From Apium graveolens (lineage: Eukaryota; Streptophyta; Magnoliopsida; Apiales; Apiaceae): DNA of 64,000 nucleotides. The stretch spans positions 236,000,201 through 236,064,200 of the forward strand of contig NC_133649.1 in NCBI RefSeq assembly GCF_009905375.1, written 5' to 3'. Under the pieces are notes generated by a model. That model was given only the letters and a program-made list of their open reading frames with translations, made no database searches and was not told where the DNA came from. Both the position numbers and the translations under genes were made by a program. Below are positions 12,201 to 21,131 of this stretch, piece by piece (position 1 is the stretch's first letter; the number at the start of each line of letters is the position of its first letter).

Positions 12201-12214
12201 TGGCTCTGATACCA
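12201..12214 (-). promoter_or_regulatory. Primer binding site of Gypsy A
   Basis: On the minus strand this is TGGTATCAGAGCCA, a perfect 14-base match to the initiator tRNA-Met site. It lies four bases inside the right LTR and confirms that the right LTR is the 5' LTR. Confidence 0.85.
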
Positions 12215-12218
12215 TTTC

Positions 12219-12424
12219 TGTAACACCCCCAAATCCGGGGTCGGGGATCCGGGTTGTCACGAGTTCCATTTCCCTTAATAACACCAAATCTTAATAAACA
12301 ATCAACTACTCCGTACTGTGACCCCACAATATACACACACACACACACCACAAGTTATAGTCTCAGAGATGAATATCAAAAATAACACAAGTCATTTTAT
12401 TCCGCAATTATAAACCATTTCACC
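12219..12424 (-). repeat. Right (5') LTR of Gypsy A, first part
   Basis: This begins TGTAACACCCCCAAATCC like the left LTR and follows it base for base until the host word TTTCACC, where viral sequence starts. The LTR resumes at 21179. Confidence 0.9.
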
Positions 12425-12474
12425 CATTTCCGGAGAGTCTATTTATTTAAATAATATAGGTACCTTAAACATAT
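12425..12474. repeat. Left copy of the 50-bp terminal direct repeat of the caulimovirid
   Basis: By eye this is identical to 21130-21179. In viral orientation it is the stretch immediately upstream of the primer binding site and shares its last two bases with that site. It contains AATAAA on the minus strand (12442-12447), a possible polyadenylation signal. Confidence 0.85.
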
Positions 12475-13117
12475 TATATATAATATTAGGTTCTCATCAT
12501 CTATTAACCCTAAGGAGGGAAGGAATATAGATGGTATTTTATAATTACACAAAATATTAAATAAAATTAAATTCATTTTTTAATTAAACTTTCCATAATT
12601 TCTAACCAATTCTAATATCATAATCACAAAAATAATTACTTTATCAAAATTATACATAGTAATTTATTAGTTCAGAATATTTACCTTGTAATAGAATTTT
12701 AGATCACCGGAGCTCTCAACTCACCGTTGCTCCTTGTTCCCTTTTCTTGCATCAGCTGTGGGATATTGGCCTCGGCACTAGGAGTACTCAACAGACTTCT
12801 CCAAAATGCTGTTTTAAGATAATATTTCTAACCTAATAAATACTAAATATAATTTCATAATGTAATCTTTCTGATTTTATGATATTGTGCTTGGCTAAAA
12901 TTATGGAAAAGAGAAGTGTTTAGTTACGCATGAGAGAGATATATGAAACTGGAGATTTTTTATAGCAAGTAGCAGATGTCCTTCTTTGTTACAATGAGGC
13001 TCCTTATATAGAGAACCTCTTCATTATTGATACAGTTTCTTCATTATTGATACAGTAGACTTTATTATTGATATAGTAGTACATTATTTCATTACTTTTT
13101 TCTTGTGGTCTTCCAGC
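12475..13117 (-). promoter_or_regulatory. Caulimovirid large intergenic region with TATA box at 13003-13012
   Basis: No coding frame is sustained here. On the minus strand CTATATAAGGAG at about 13001-13012 resembles the TATA region of the 35S-type promoter (TATATAAGGA). The sequence downstream to 12475 would be the start of the pregenomic RNA leader, which in a circular genome continues across the junction to the primer site. Confidence 0.65.
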
Positions 13118-13120
13118 ATG

Positions 13121-13291
13121 CTTTCTTCCTTTATGTCTTTATCTCTGTCGGCCATTGCCTTTTTCGTTTTTGTCTTCTATCATTTCTGCATTTCCAGCTT
13201 GCATTTTCCTTCTTTCTTCCTTTATGTCTTTATCTCTGTCGGCCATTGCATTTTTCTTTTTTGTCTTCTATTATTTCAGCATTTCCAGCTT
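13121..13291. repeat. Duplicated segment of about 80 bp upstream of the viral TATA box
   Basis: The block containing TTTATGTCTTTATCTCTGTC and GGCCATTGC occurs at 13121-13200 and again at 13212-13291 with few changes. It lies upstream of the TATA box on the viral strand, so it may be a duplicated enhancer region. The open frames across it are pyrimidine-tract translations and not genes. Confidence 0.8.
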
Positions 13292-13342
13292 TGTATTTTT
13301 CTTCTTTCTTCGAAATTCTTTTGGGCTTGTAAGTAGTAATAT

Positions 13343-13433
13343 GTTGGGCCTTTTGTAGTAAAACTACATTGGGCTGTAATATGGTATTATTGATGGGCCT
13401 TTTGTAGTAAAACTACATTGGGCTTGTAATATT
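13343..13433. repeat. Pair of about 39-bp repeats between transactivator gene and promoter
   Basis: TTGGGCCTTTTGTAGTAAAA-containing units occur at 13343-13382 and 13394-13432. Each holds the inverted repeat TGTAGT-aaa-ACTACA and two GGGCC/TGGGCT words. The pair ends just past the stop of the last viral gene and could act in 3'-end formation or as promoter elements. Confidence 0.7.
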
Positions 13434-13437
13434 TTTA

Positions 13438-14520
13438 CTATTGGAATGGATCAGTACCTTTTTCTCCTTTTATCTTAATAGGGGTATTATTTGTATTATT
13501 TGTATTAACACTGATCACTGGTCTCTTTCTTGGACTTGTTAAAATGTGATATTGTTCTATGGTTTCTTTTGCATGTGTGTGTTTTAGGTTGATAACTTTG
13601 TCATTCAGCCTTTCTAGCTCGATAGTATCTTGGGACAAAGCTTCATTGTCATAATATAGAGTAATAATTTCTTCAGCTTGTCCTCCTCGACTTGATCCAA
13701 TAATATTAGCTTTTCTTGCTCTCAACATGTCTTGTATCTTGATCTTTAAGGTTATGAGACCAATTGCTCTCTTTGTAGAAATCCATTCTTGGAAATTTTC
13801 TATATTACACGGGATAGGTAGTTTCAAATTTGTATTGTCTCCACTTACTGGTATTTTTCCAGTCTTGAATATTTGACATATGACTATAGGCATTCCCACC
13901 AAATCTGTTGAAGCATCAAATATCTGGATTCCATAAATCCCATTTCCCATGGATTCCATGTAGGCTTTTGTAGATTCCACAATTACTGTAGGTAATTTTG
14001 AAATGCTATATAATGCGTCATCAACTAATATTTTATCAATAAATCCATAGGTAAATAGTTTTTCTACCACATCTGGGTTTGCATTTATTTGGCACAAATA
14101 TCTTGGATATTTACTTGTTTTAATGCCGCGTACTATCTGATCATTTGACTTATAGTCATAATATTTCATAATTTTTTCGTATGCTGTTATAATCTCAGAT
14201 GGAAATTTAACCCTGGCACTCATGGAAATAGGTGGAGATATTTCATGTGAGTTTGAAGAAGAAGGCATAGTTGCAAGTTTAGATGTAAAAATTTGTGATT
14301 TGGCAGAGGGTGTAAGTGGGGTTTGTAGAGTTTTCACTGTTTGTTTGTCTTGTATAGCATCTGATAACTGTTTCAGAAGATGCGTATTTTCTTGGACTAG
14401 AATCTTGATGTCTTTGTCTAACTGGGTGATCGTTTCATATTTTTGGGCTATATCTTCATGATTTTTTGTAATAATTTTTGTAACATCACTGATATACACA
14501 TCAAAGTTGTTAGTCGTCAT
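13438..14520 (-). CDS. Caulimovirid transactivator/viroplasmin-like protein (ORF VI position), open
   Basis: This open frame of 360 codons has a coiled-coil N-terminus (about residues 15-60), a Ser/Thr/Pro-rich linker (about 70-100), and a folded middle containing KYPRYLCQINAN and YGIQIFDASTDLVGMP. That middle has the general look of caulimovirid inclusion-body proteins. It is followed by a Gly/Arg stretch and a helical C-terminus. In the family this protein forms the virus factory and allows reinitiation on polycistronic RNA. It overlaps the end of the RT gene by 11 bases and is the last gene before the promoter, as in ORF VI. It is shorter than the cauliflower mosaic virus protein. Assignment rests on position and general resemblance. 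Confidence 0.65.
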   Translation of the reverse strand: MTTNNFDVYISDVTKIITKNHEDIAQKYETITQLDKDIKILVQENTHLLKQLSDAIQDKQTVKTLQTPLTPSAKSQIFTSKLATMPSSSNSHEISPPISMSARVKFPSEIITAYEKIMKYYDYKSNDQIVRGIKTSKYPRYLCQINANPDVVEKLFTYGFIDKILVDDALYSISKLPTVIVESTKAYMESMGNGIYGIQIFDASTDLVGMPIVICQIFKTGKIPVSGDNTNLKLPIPCNIENFQEWISTKRAIGLITLKIKIQDMLRARKANIIGSSRGGQAEEIITLYYDNEALSQDTIELERLNDKVINLKHTHAKETIEQYHILTSPRKRPVISVNTNNTNNTPIKIKGEKGTDPFQ

Positions 14521-16369
14521 ACTTGTACCTGCTAAGAAAATCAGCTAGAACATTTTTAGTACCAGATATGTTTTTAATAATAAAATCATAACAACAGAAA
14601 AATGACTGCCATTTTCTTCTTCTATTTAGTTCTGGTAACAAATCAATTTTATTTGTAATAAAAGCCTTTACTTGAGTATTGTCTGTTCTAACTATAAACT
14701 TTACTGGTAATAAATGATAATGAAATTTTTTGATTCTAAATTTTACTGCCAATAATTCTTTTTCATTTATATGGTAGTTTAATTCATTTGGTTTCCACGT
14801 TCCTCCTGCATAACCACATATAAGGCGTTTTTCATTGTCAATATCATTATTTTCGTAAGCAATAAGAAGAGCTCCCCATCCTATATCACTAGCATTAGTA
14901 TAAAGTTCTAATTTATCTGTTTCTATTGGTATTCTATGTTTTGGTAAATTACTGACTTTTTCTTTAAGAGTTTTAATAGCTTTATCATGTTCTTCCTTCC
15001 ACTCAAAGGGTTTATTTTTTGTTAATTCTTGTAAGGGTTTTCTTAATTGTGGTAAATTTTTTATATGATCTGCTGCATAATTAATTATTCCTAAAAATTG
15101 TTGGACTTCTTTCTTATTTTCTAGTTTATCTTTAAAATTTTGTATTTTTGAAACTATATGGTTTTGTAATTTTAATCCATCTTTATCTATTATATATCCT
15201 AGATATTCTATTTTATTTTTAAAGACTTCTGATTTCGTTTCAGAAAGTAATATCCCATGCTGTTTTACGGTTGTTATAAATTGTTCTAGGTATTTTATAT
15301 GGCATTCTAAAGTGTCACTATATATCAATATATCGTCTACATATACGATGCAAAAATCTATTAATTTTCTAAAAACTTGGTCCATTCTTCTCTGAAATAT
15401 TTGTGGAGCATTTTTTAATCCAAAGGGTAATACTATCCATTCATAATGTCCTTGCGGTGCACTAAAAGCTCTTAAAGGTCTGGATTCTTCGGTCAGCTTA
15501 ATTTGCCAAAATCCACTTTTACAGTCAAATTTACTAAACCATTTTTTATTTCCAAGTCTATTAATAAGATTTCTTTTATATGGTAAGAAATATCCATCAA
15601 ATATAGTCTTTTTATTTAATTCTCTATAATCTATTACCATTCTAGCCTTGCCTCTTTTTTGTTCACTGTGTTTTCTTACTAAAAAATCTGGACTACTATG
15701 TGGACTTTTACTTTCTTGTATTATTTTTAGTTTTAATAATTCATTTATCTGGATTTCAAATTCTTTTTGGTCCGTTGGGCTATATCTAATAGGTTTTGAT
15801 CTGATTATATCGTTTGGGTTTATTAATTTCACCTCAGCATATATTTTTTCTTTATCCCAGAATTGTACTGGATTTTCTCCAAAATTTGATTTTAGTAGAC
15901 TATGATATTTTTTCGATAATTCTTGTAGATTATTGTTTCTACTTATTATCAAGTTATTTATACTTAATGTGTTTATAGGCATTATTCTTTTTAATATTAT
16001 CCATTTATTGCAAGGTGTTTGCAAACTTAAAGTATTAGAAGTAACAACTTGTGTTTTAAAATGATCTAAAAAATTATTTCCTAATAATATTGGTTGCTTC
16101 ATTTTATTTTCTTGATAGATTAAAGGTAATTTAAATATTGTTTTATTTAATATTATCCTCATGTTTTCAGCTATTGTATCTAATTCTTTTCTTTGTTCAT
16201 TAAATCCTGTTACTTTAGTTCTATGTATTTTAGATTTTTTCCATTTATGCGAGATTAATACTTTCTCTTTTGCCAAGCATAAGTCTGCTCCGCTATCTAT
16301 AAATATTTTTTGTTTTATTAATTTTCCAGGCTTATGTTCTACATAAGCTTCTATATAAATAGCTATCAT
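14510..16369 (-). CDS. Caulimovirid protease-reverse transcriptase-RNase H polyprotein, open
   Basis: 619 codons without interruption. The N-terminus has a retropepsin with FIDSGADLCLA (residues about 24-34) and PILLGNNFL. RT motifs follow: MVIDYRELNKKT, FSKFDCKSGFWQI, FGLKNAPQIFQRRMDQVF and the catalytic YVDDILIYS. RNase H comes next with LYTNASDIGWGALL, then ELLAVKF, then RTDNTQVKAF. The first RNase H aspartate, normally in TDAS, is Asn here, a G-to-A change that should impair RNase H. The start overlaps the stop of the coat-protein/zinc-knuckle frame as TAATG, and the end overlaps the transactivator start, fitting polycistronic translation. Confidence 0.92.
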   Translation of the reverse strand: MIAIYIEAYVEHKPGKLIKQKIFIDSGADLCLAKEKVLISHKWKKSKIHRTKVTGFNEQRKELDTIAENMRIILNKTIFKLPLIYQENKMKQPILLGNNFLDHFKTQVVTSNTLSLQTPCNKWIILKRIMPINTLSINNLIISRNNNLQELSKKYHSLLKSNFGENPVQFWDKEKIYAEVKLINPNDIIRSKPIRYSPTDQKEFEIQINELLKLKIIQESKSPHSSPDFLVRKHSEQKRGKARMVIDYRELNKKTIFDGYFLPYKRNLINRLGNKKWFSKFDCKSGFWQIKLTEESRPLRAFSAPQGHYEWIVLPFGLKNAPQIFQRRMDQVFRKLIDFCIVYVDDILIYSDTLECHIKYLEQFITTVKQHGILLSETKSEVFKNKIEYLGYIIDKDGLKLQNHIVSKIQNFKDKLENKKEVQQFLGIINYAADHIKNLPQLRKPLQELTKNKPFEWKEEHDKAIKTLKEKVSNLPKHRIPIETDKLELYTNASDIGWGALLIAYENNDIDNEKRLICGYAGGTWKPNELNYHINEKELLAVKFRIKKFHYHLLPVKFIVRTDNTQVKAFITNKIDLLPELNRRRKWQSFFCCYDFIIKNISGTKNVLADFLSRYKYDD

Positions 16370-18308
16370 TAATCTGAATAACTTTCACTTGAAGAGTTAT
16401 AAATGAAAGATTCTGATCCACTATCTTTATCAGTTTCACTAACATAAAACTCTTTGTATTCATACCAGTTATTATTATCTTCTTTTATTTGTTCCAGATT
16501 CATTATAAACTGTGATGTATTTATATATTTTACCCCTTTTTCTTTTAATTTAGGGCATTTATTTGCATAATGTCCCTTTTCATTACAATTCCAACATTTG
16601 CATTCACTCAATTTTTCTTTTCCTTTATTGAATGGTTTTCTTCTAAATTTTCTTCTATTCCTAAATCTTTTCTTGTGCCAGAATTATTTCTGAATTTTCT
16701 GAACTTTCTTCGTTTGTATTTGTTATAATATGGATTGTTATTCCGATTGTAGTTTTGTCTTTTATCAAATCTTTTTATGTATTTTTTCTTATATCTCTTA
16801 CTTGGGTTTTTTCTCCTTTCATCATCACATCCAAATACTAATCTTCTTTCAGTAAAACCACATATTTCTCTTAATCCTAGTTTTTTATCCTTTTTAACTG
16901 TTTGTTGAACTCGGTATTCTTCACATTTTATCATAAGATATCCTCTTAATACTCTTATTCTTTCTCCTAAAGTATTTTCTCTTGGTTCTAAATTATTATA
17001 TTCTTTTATTATTTCATTATTATATGGCTTTGGAAGATGATTATAATATAGTTGTTGATAGATTAGGCTTTCTTCGGGTTGAAACCTAGCTTCATAAAAG
17101 AATTTAGTAAAGCTTATAGTATATTCAGGTAGTTTATTTATTTTACAACATTTCATATTATTTAAATTCATTATTATTTCTATTTTTCTTTCTACCAATA
17201 CTTGATCTCTAGCTACTATCCATGGTTCTCCTAAAAATTCTCTTTTCAGTATCATATCAAAGATTTGTAGCATAGATTTCCAATCTCCTACATTACGCAT
17301 TACTTCTGTTTTTAATTGGTATGCTATAGATTCTATCCAAAATGCTACTTTTCCCATTAATGTTTTGGATATTAAATCATAAGTATAATCTAAATTATCA
17401 GTATGTGTGGAACTCATTAGTGCTATATAAGTTCCTAGATTCCAATCTGTAATCCTTCTACTAATTTCTTGTTCTTCGTAGACATTATCTAAATCTAAGA
17501 AATATCCATTAAGGTTAACACCTTGTGACATAGATCCTACAAATTCTTTAAATTCTGCATGATGTCCGATTGGTATATGTTTAGGTATTTTATTACTACT
17601 TCTTGTTATTACTTCTAAATTAACATCCGTTAATTCTTCTTCTGGATAGTCATCAACGTTTTCATTTACAGTTTCCATCTCAGTATCTATAGATTCGTTA
17701 TATTCATCTTGATTGTCACTTTGTGGTTCTTCTTTTATGATAGCATTCACATTTTTCATTTTTCTTAAGACTTGCATTATTTGATTGTTCTCCTTTTCTA
17801 TTTCTGATTTATCTTCATTCTCATATTCTTCTATAAAATTTATTAATTTTTCATTAGAACTGACACTATTACTTGAAGTATCTGAGTTACTTGTACTTTC
17901 AGTAATTTTTTCTTTTTCTTTAATTTTGTTGATTTCTTCTCTTAACATTTCTAAATTTCTTTTGGTTTCTTCTATTTCCTAATGTAACTCCTTTTTCGTT
18001 TGTTTTAGTTCTCTTTTAGTTTCTTTCAAATCTTTTTTAATATTTTCATATTTGTTCTTATATTTTTTATACTTGTCAAACCATTCTTCATTAGTGTTTA
18101 ATTTGAGTTTGCTATTTTCTGCTTTTAATCTTTTCAATTCTTGTTCCTGTATTTCAAACTTTAATTGTATGTATTCTATTTTTTCCTGTTCTATATCTAA
18201 ATTTTTTGATTCCTTTTTCATTGGTTCATATTTATATCTTTCTTTTTCTAGTAGTTCTTTCCCATGATTTTTAAGAAATGTTATTACATTATGCTCTTGT
18301 TTGTCCAT
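16369..18308 (-). pseudogene. Caulimovirid coat protein with zinc knuckle, broken by one stop and one frameshift
   Basis: The frame opens with ATG at 18308. A Lys/Glu-rich coiled-coil region runs to an in-frame stop at 17979-17981, and the same frame continues from 17978 to 16608. This second part is very acidic first, then has the capsid core (EFKEFVGSMSQGVNL, later MGKVAFWIESIAYQL), then a strongly basic tail (KKYIKRFDKRQNYNR). A one-base shift in an A-run near 16612 moves the reading into the next frame, which holds the CCHC knuckle CWNCNEKGHYANKC and an acidic end at 16369. Caulimovirid coat proteins share this acidic-core-basic-knuckle plan. The knuckle binds RNA. Confidence 0.8.
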
Positions 18309-18742
18309 TAGAATTTTCCTTTTTTATGTAACGAAGATAATCCATCTAATTTTTTATCTACAGATTCTGGTATAACGGGTTTCATTTTACTAATATCTAT
18401 CATAACAGGTTCTTTAGTTCTCCTTCAAGCATTTATAGCCACAATTTCTGGTGTTTCTGTGATATCTTCTTTTAGCATTTGTTTATTTTTTGGTTTTTCG
18501 TCTTCTAGATTAGTTAATTTTTCTAATATTAGTTTAAATATTGGTATTTCAGATGCATTCCATAGATTAGTTAATTCTTCTCTTATTATTTGTCTTGTTT
18601 GAGTTTGATCCTTTTTAATCTCATTCATTACTAATGTCATATTTTGAATTTTTTCTTTTATTATGATTTCTTCCCATAAAGCTTCTATTTTTTCATTAGC
18701 CAGTTTTATTAGCTCATTCCTTCCATCCATTTCGCTTTTCAT
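18308..18742 (-). pseudogene. Virion-associated-like small viral protein, one in-frame stop
   Basis: The ATG at 18742 opens 105 codons up to a stop at 18425-18427. The same frame then runs on to a TAA that overlaps the coat-protein ATG (TAATG at 18310-18306). The N-terminal two thirds is helical and Glu/Lys/Ile-rich; the C-terminal part contains SKMKPVIPESVDKK and a basic end. Position before the coat protein, size of about 145 residues and the coiled-coil/basic-tail plan suggest the virion-associated protein (ORF III), which bridges virion and movement protein in related viruses. No diagnostic motif was seen. Confidence 0.45.
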
Positions 18743-18751
18743 TAGTTAGAT

Positions 18752-18964
18752 TTATTCATGTTTTCCATCCATTTCCCATATATATATCCATACTTTTTTA
18801 GTTTCTGAACTTTCTTTTTCTAATTCTTTTATGTCTTTTTCTAATTTTATTTCCTTTTCTCTATATTCTAAATATTTTATTTGTGAATATACACCTTCTT
18901 TTAGAGCGTCTTTTACTTTTTGTAATTTATGTTTTTTGTTTTCTATTTTTTCATGTGTATTCAT
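18752..18964 (-). CDS. Small 70-aa viral ORF, helical and charged, unknown function
   Basis: The start overlaps the stop of the retropepsin-like ORF (ATGA at 18964-18961) and its stop lies about 10 bases before the next ATG. That tight packing supports a real viral gene. It is Lys/Glu-rich and predicted to form helices or a coiled coil. The place corresponds roughly to ORF II of other polycistronic caulimovirids, but I see no specific resemblance. Confidence 0.45.
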   Translation of the reverse strand: MNTHEKIENKKHKLQKVKDALKEGVYSQIKYLEYREKEIKLEKDIKELEKESSETKKVWIYIWEMDGKHE

Positions 18965-19386
18965 ATTTTATTAATAAATCGAATTTTTCCTTGGTCATTT
19001 ATTTCAATGCCTTTATTATTAATTTTATAATTTATCATTGTTAAAAAGTCACTTCCTAATAATAATTCATTAGAACTATCATATTCTATAACTCCTATGT
19101 TTATATTATACTCTAAATCTTGTAGTTTAAATCTTAAGTTTACACTTTTAGTAATTATAATTTCTCTCTCATTTTCAGGATAATTATAAGTTTGTGGTTC
19201 TATTATGGAGCAGTTATTTTCATCAATTTTACTTATGTGTATAAAACATTTAACAGCGCCTGTATTTATTTCAGCTATACAATCTTTTGCTATAATTCCT
19301 TCGAATATTATTACTTTAATTTTTAATCCATCAGTTTTCACATCTATTAAATTTATAGTTTTAGGTAAACTATATTGTCTTGACAT
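18961..19386 (-). CDS. Caulimovirid extra retropepsin-like ORF (141 aa), catalytic Asp replaced
   Basis: This open frame has the sequence layout of a retropepsin domain: a beta-rich lead-in, then CIAEINTGAVKCFI (about residues 43-56), where D-T/S-G would be expected, a middle with flap-like spacing, and NELLLGSDFLTMINY (about 108-122), where the I/L-L-G-x-D motif stands. The Asp of the active site is Asn. The genuine protease (FIDSGADL) is in the RT polyprotein, so this is a second copy of the fold. It overlaps the following ORF by ATGA and follows the movement protein. It may be a natural pseudo-protease, or the Asn may be a decay mutation. Confidence 0.6.
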   Translation of the reverse strand: MSRQYSLPKTINLIDVKTDGLKIKVIIFEGIIAKDCIAEINTGAVKCFIHISKIDENNCSIIEPQTYNYPENEREIIITKSVNLRFKLQDLEYNINIGVIEYDSSNELLLGSDFLTMINYKINNKGIEINDQGKIRFINKI

Positions 19387-20257
19387 AATTGGTTGTTCTC
19401 TAAAACTTAAATGTCTAAATTCTTTTCTAAAACTTAATATAGATCCTTCTAATATTGGTTTAATTCTTTGTGTTGGAATTATTTGTCTATTACTAAAGTC
19501 TATTGTAAATTATTCTGGGATTGTTATTTGAGATTCTTCTTTATGTTCAATTTTTTCTAATATATCATTGCATAATTTTGGTACTATTATTCCTAATTCC
19601 GTTTGTTTCTTCACATGATGGTTTCCAGTCATAGCATAAACTATTTGAGTTTCTATACTAATTACTTTACTTGCATTTTTATTCCATCTAATTTATAATA
19701 TAATGTTAAAGATCTTTCTTTATTTTCATCTCTTAATGATATGCTAAAATCAGGTTGTATTATAAATTTTAATTTCTGATATATCAAGTTTCCCTTTACT
19801 ACTGCTATTAATGAATCTTGTATATTTCCTAATATTCTATCATCTAGTACATATATCTGTATAGGAGTATCGATATTTTTCTGAAAATATGCTTTTATTG
19901 TAAATTCCATTGCTCCAAAATAAATATTTTTTAGTTTATTTGCTTCCTTTTGTTTTATTTTGGATAGTTCTCTTTTTATCAAACCATCTGTTATTAAATT
20001 TATTTTTGCTTTTCCATTTATCGTATCTATATCTATTATATTTTCATGTTTCTGAGCTATATATATCTAACTTCTTTATTTCTTTCAAAATATGATGTTT
20101 TGAATATCTTTTTTATTGTTAGTTCTTCTGGTTCACTTTGGATTTTATTATATATATCCGGTTTAAAACTTAAAGTTTGTGATGTTCCTTTTCCGTATTC
20201 ATCCATTTGATAATATACATCTTGTTTTTCACTTGATTTTTCTAATGACATTTTCAA
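19387..20257 (-). pseudogene. Caulimovirid movement protein (30K superfamily), two frameshifts and one stop
   Basis: The N-terminal part (20257-20057) runs to a stop in an AT dinucleotide run near 20065, where a one-frame change is needed. The second part (to 19662) carries the 30K-type core: YFGAMEFTIKAYF, then DTPIQIYVLDDRILGNIQDS with the conserved Asp, then NLIYQKLKFIIQPDFSISL. A second frame change lies near 19665, and the tail has a stop near 19510 before the next ORF at 19386. Such proteins enlarge plasmodesmata for cell-to-cell spread. The breaks make this copy non-functional as it stands. Confidence 0.75.
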
Positions 20258-20266
20258 ACTGTATTA

Positions 20267-20515
20267 TTATCCAGTTATGTTACTTGATAAAATTATTCTT
20301 TTAAGTCTTTGTATTCTTAGTTTATCATTTCTAAATGTTATTATCATATTTCCAAGTTGTTGATAACATCTTATTATTTCATCCCCATTTTCTCTTGTCC
20401 ATTCAATTTTATTTTTTCTTTCTTGCAATTTTTCTAGTTCTATTTCTAATTTTTCTTGATTTTTTTATTAATTCTTTCTTTTTTCTATTATTTCAAGTTA
20501 TTGCATTTGGATCTA
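20267..20515 (-). pseudogene. Small viral ORF between coiled-coil ORF and movement protein, broken
   Basis: A charged helical frame, Lys/Glu/Gln-rich then LRIQRLKRIIL-like at its end, closes with TAA at 20267-20269 just before the movement protein start. Stops near its beginning break it. It may be the tail of the preceding 108-aa ORF after a frameshift, because both are helical. Function unknown. Confidence 0.35.
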
Positions 20516-20842
20516 TCAAATTCTTTTTTTAATTTTTTGTCTGAAATTATTTATTAATTCATATTGTTCAGTTAATACTTCTTTTAAGTCTTTTATTTGA
20601 ATTTCTAAATTAGTTTCTTTAATAAATTTTTCTCGTTTTATTAAAAGATTTTCTTCTTCCAGTCTTCTAATTTTTTCATCTCTTTCTTTCAACATTGTTT
20701 GTATCGTAGCTATAATATCTAATTTTTCATTTATTATTTGCATACTTATTTTACAACTTTCAATATGTTGATTTATATCTTTATTAAAAGTAAAGTTTTT
20801 ATCTGCTATCATTTTAATACTTTCTAACTTATAGTCTTCCAT
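20516..20842 (-). CDS. First viral ORF: 108-aa coiled-coil protein, unknown function
   Basis: This is the first substantial frame after the primer site. Residues about 45-100 form an obvious coiled coil with runs such as EKIRRLEEENLLIKREK. No motif identifies it. It lies about 280 bases downstream of the primer site on the viral strand, where several caulimovirids carry a small leader-proximal ORF. Confidence 0.45.
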   Translation of the reverse strand: MEDYKLESIKMIADKNFTFNKDINQHIESCKISMQIINEKLDIIATIQTMLKERDEKIRRLEEENLLIKREKFIKETNLEIQIKDLKEVLTEQYELINNFRQKIKKRI

Positions 20843-21117
20843 AAATTAAATATTTATTTATTTATATAAATATATTAACTGTCTATATAGATTTTTCTTA
20901 CACATTTGTTTTGTTTCTTTATTCTCTACTATAAAATAAATTAATAGAGTTGCTATTATTTTAGATTTATAACTTTTATTATTATCTCTTAGTAATTTTG
21001 CTGGAGGTCTCATTTTTATATTTCGTTTCTTACTATTTATATTCGTAATTACTATTCACTTTTTACTATTTGCTATAGTAAATTATTGTTCATCTTCTCG
21101 GCCTATTTTCCTATTAT
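20843..21117 (-). other. Viral leader between primer site and first ORF
   Basis: AT-rich with no sustained frame. Pyrimidine- and A-rich runs occur but I could not establish a stem-loop by eye. Confidence 0.5.
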
Positions 21118-21131
21118 TGGCTCTGATACCA
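21118..21131 (-). promoter_or_regulatory. Primer binding site of the caulimovirid
   Basis: On the minus strand this is TGGTATCAGAGCCA, a full match to the initiator tRNA-Met site used by Caulimoviridae. It defines the conventional origin of the circular map and abuts the terminal direct repeat. Confidence 0.85.

Noticed and set aside
12201..12214. TGGTATCAGAGC words as tRNA gene parts
   Set aside because: They occur alone next to LTRs without the rest of a tRNA cloverleaf, and are primer binding sites.
13103..13358. Three overlapping Phe/Ser-rich open frames on the plus strand
   Set aside because: They translate the pyrimidine-rich duplicated promoter segment of the virus in three frames; none is more protein-like than the others.
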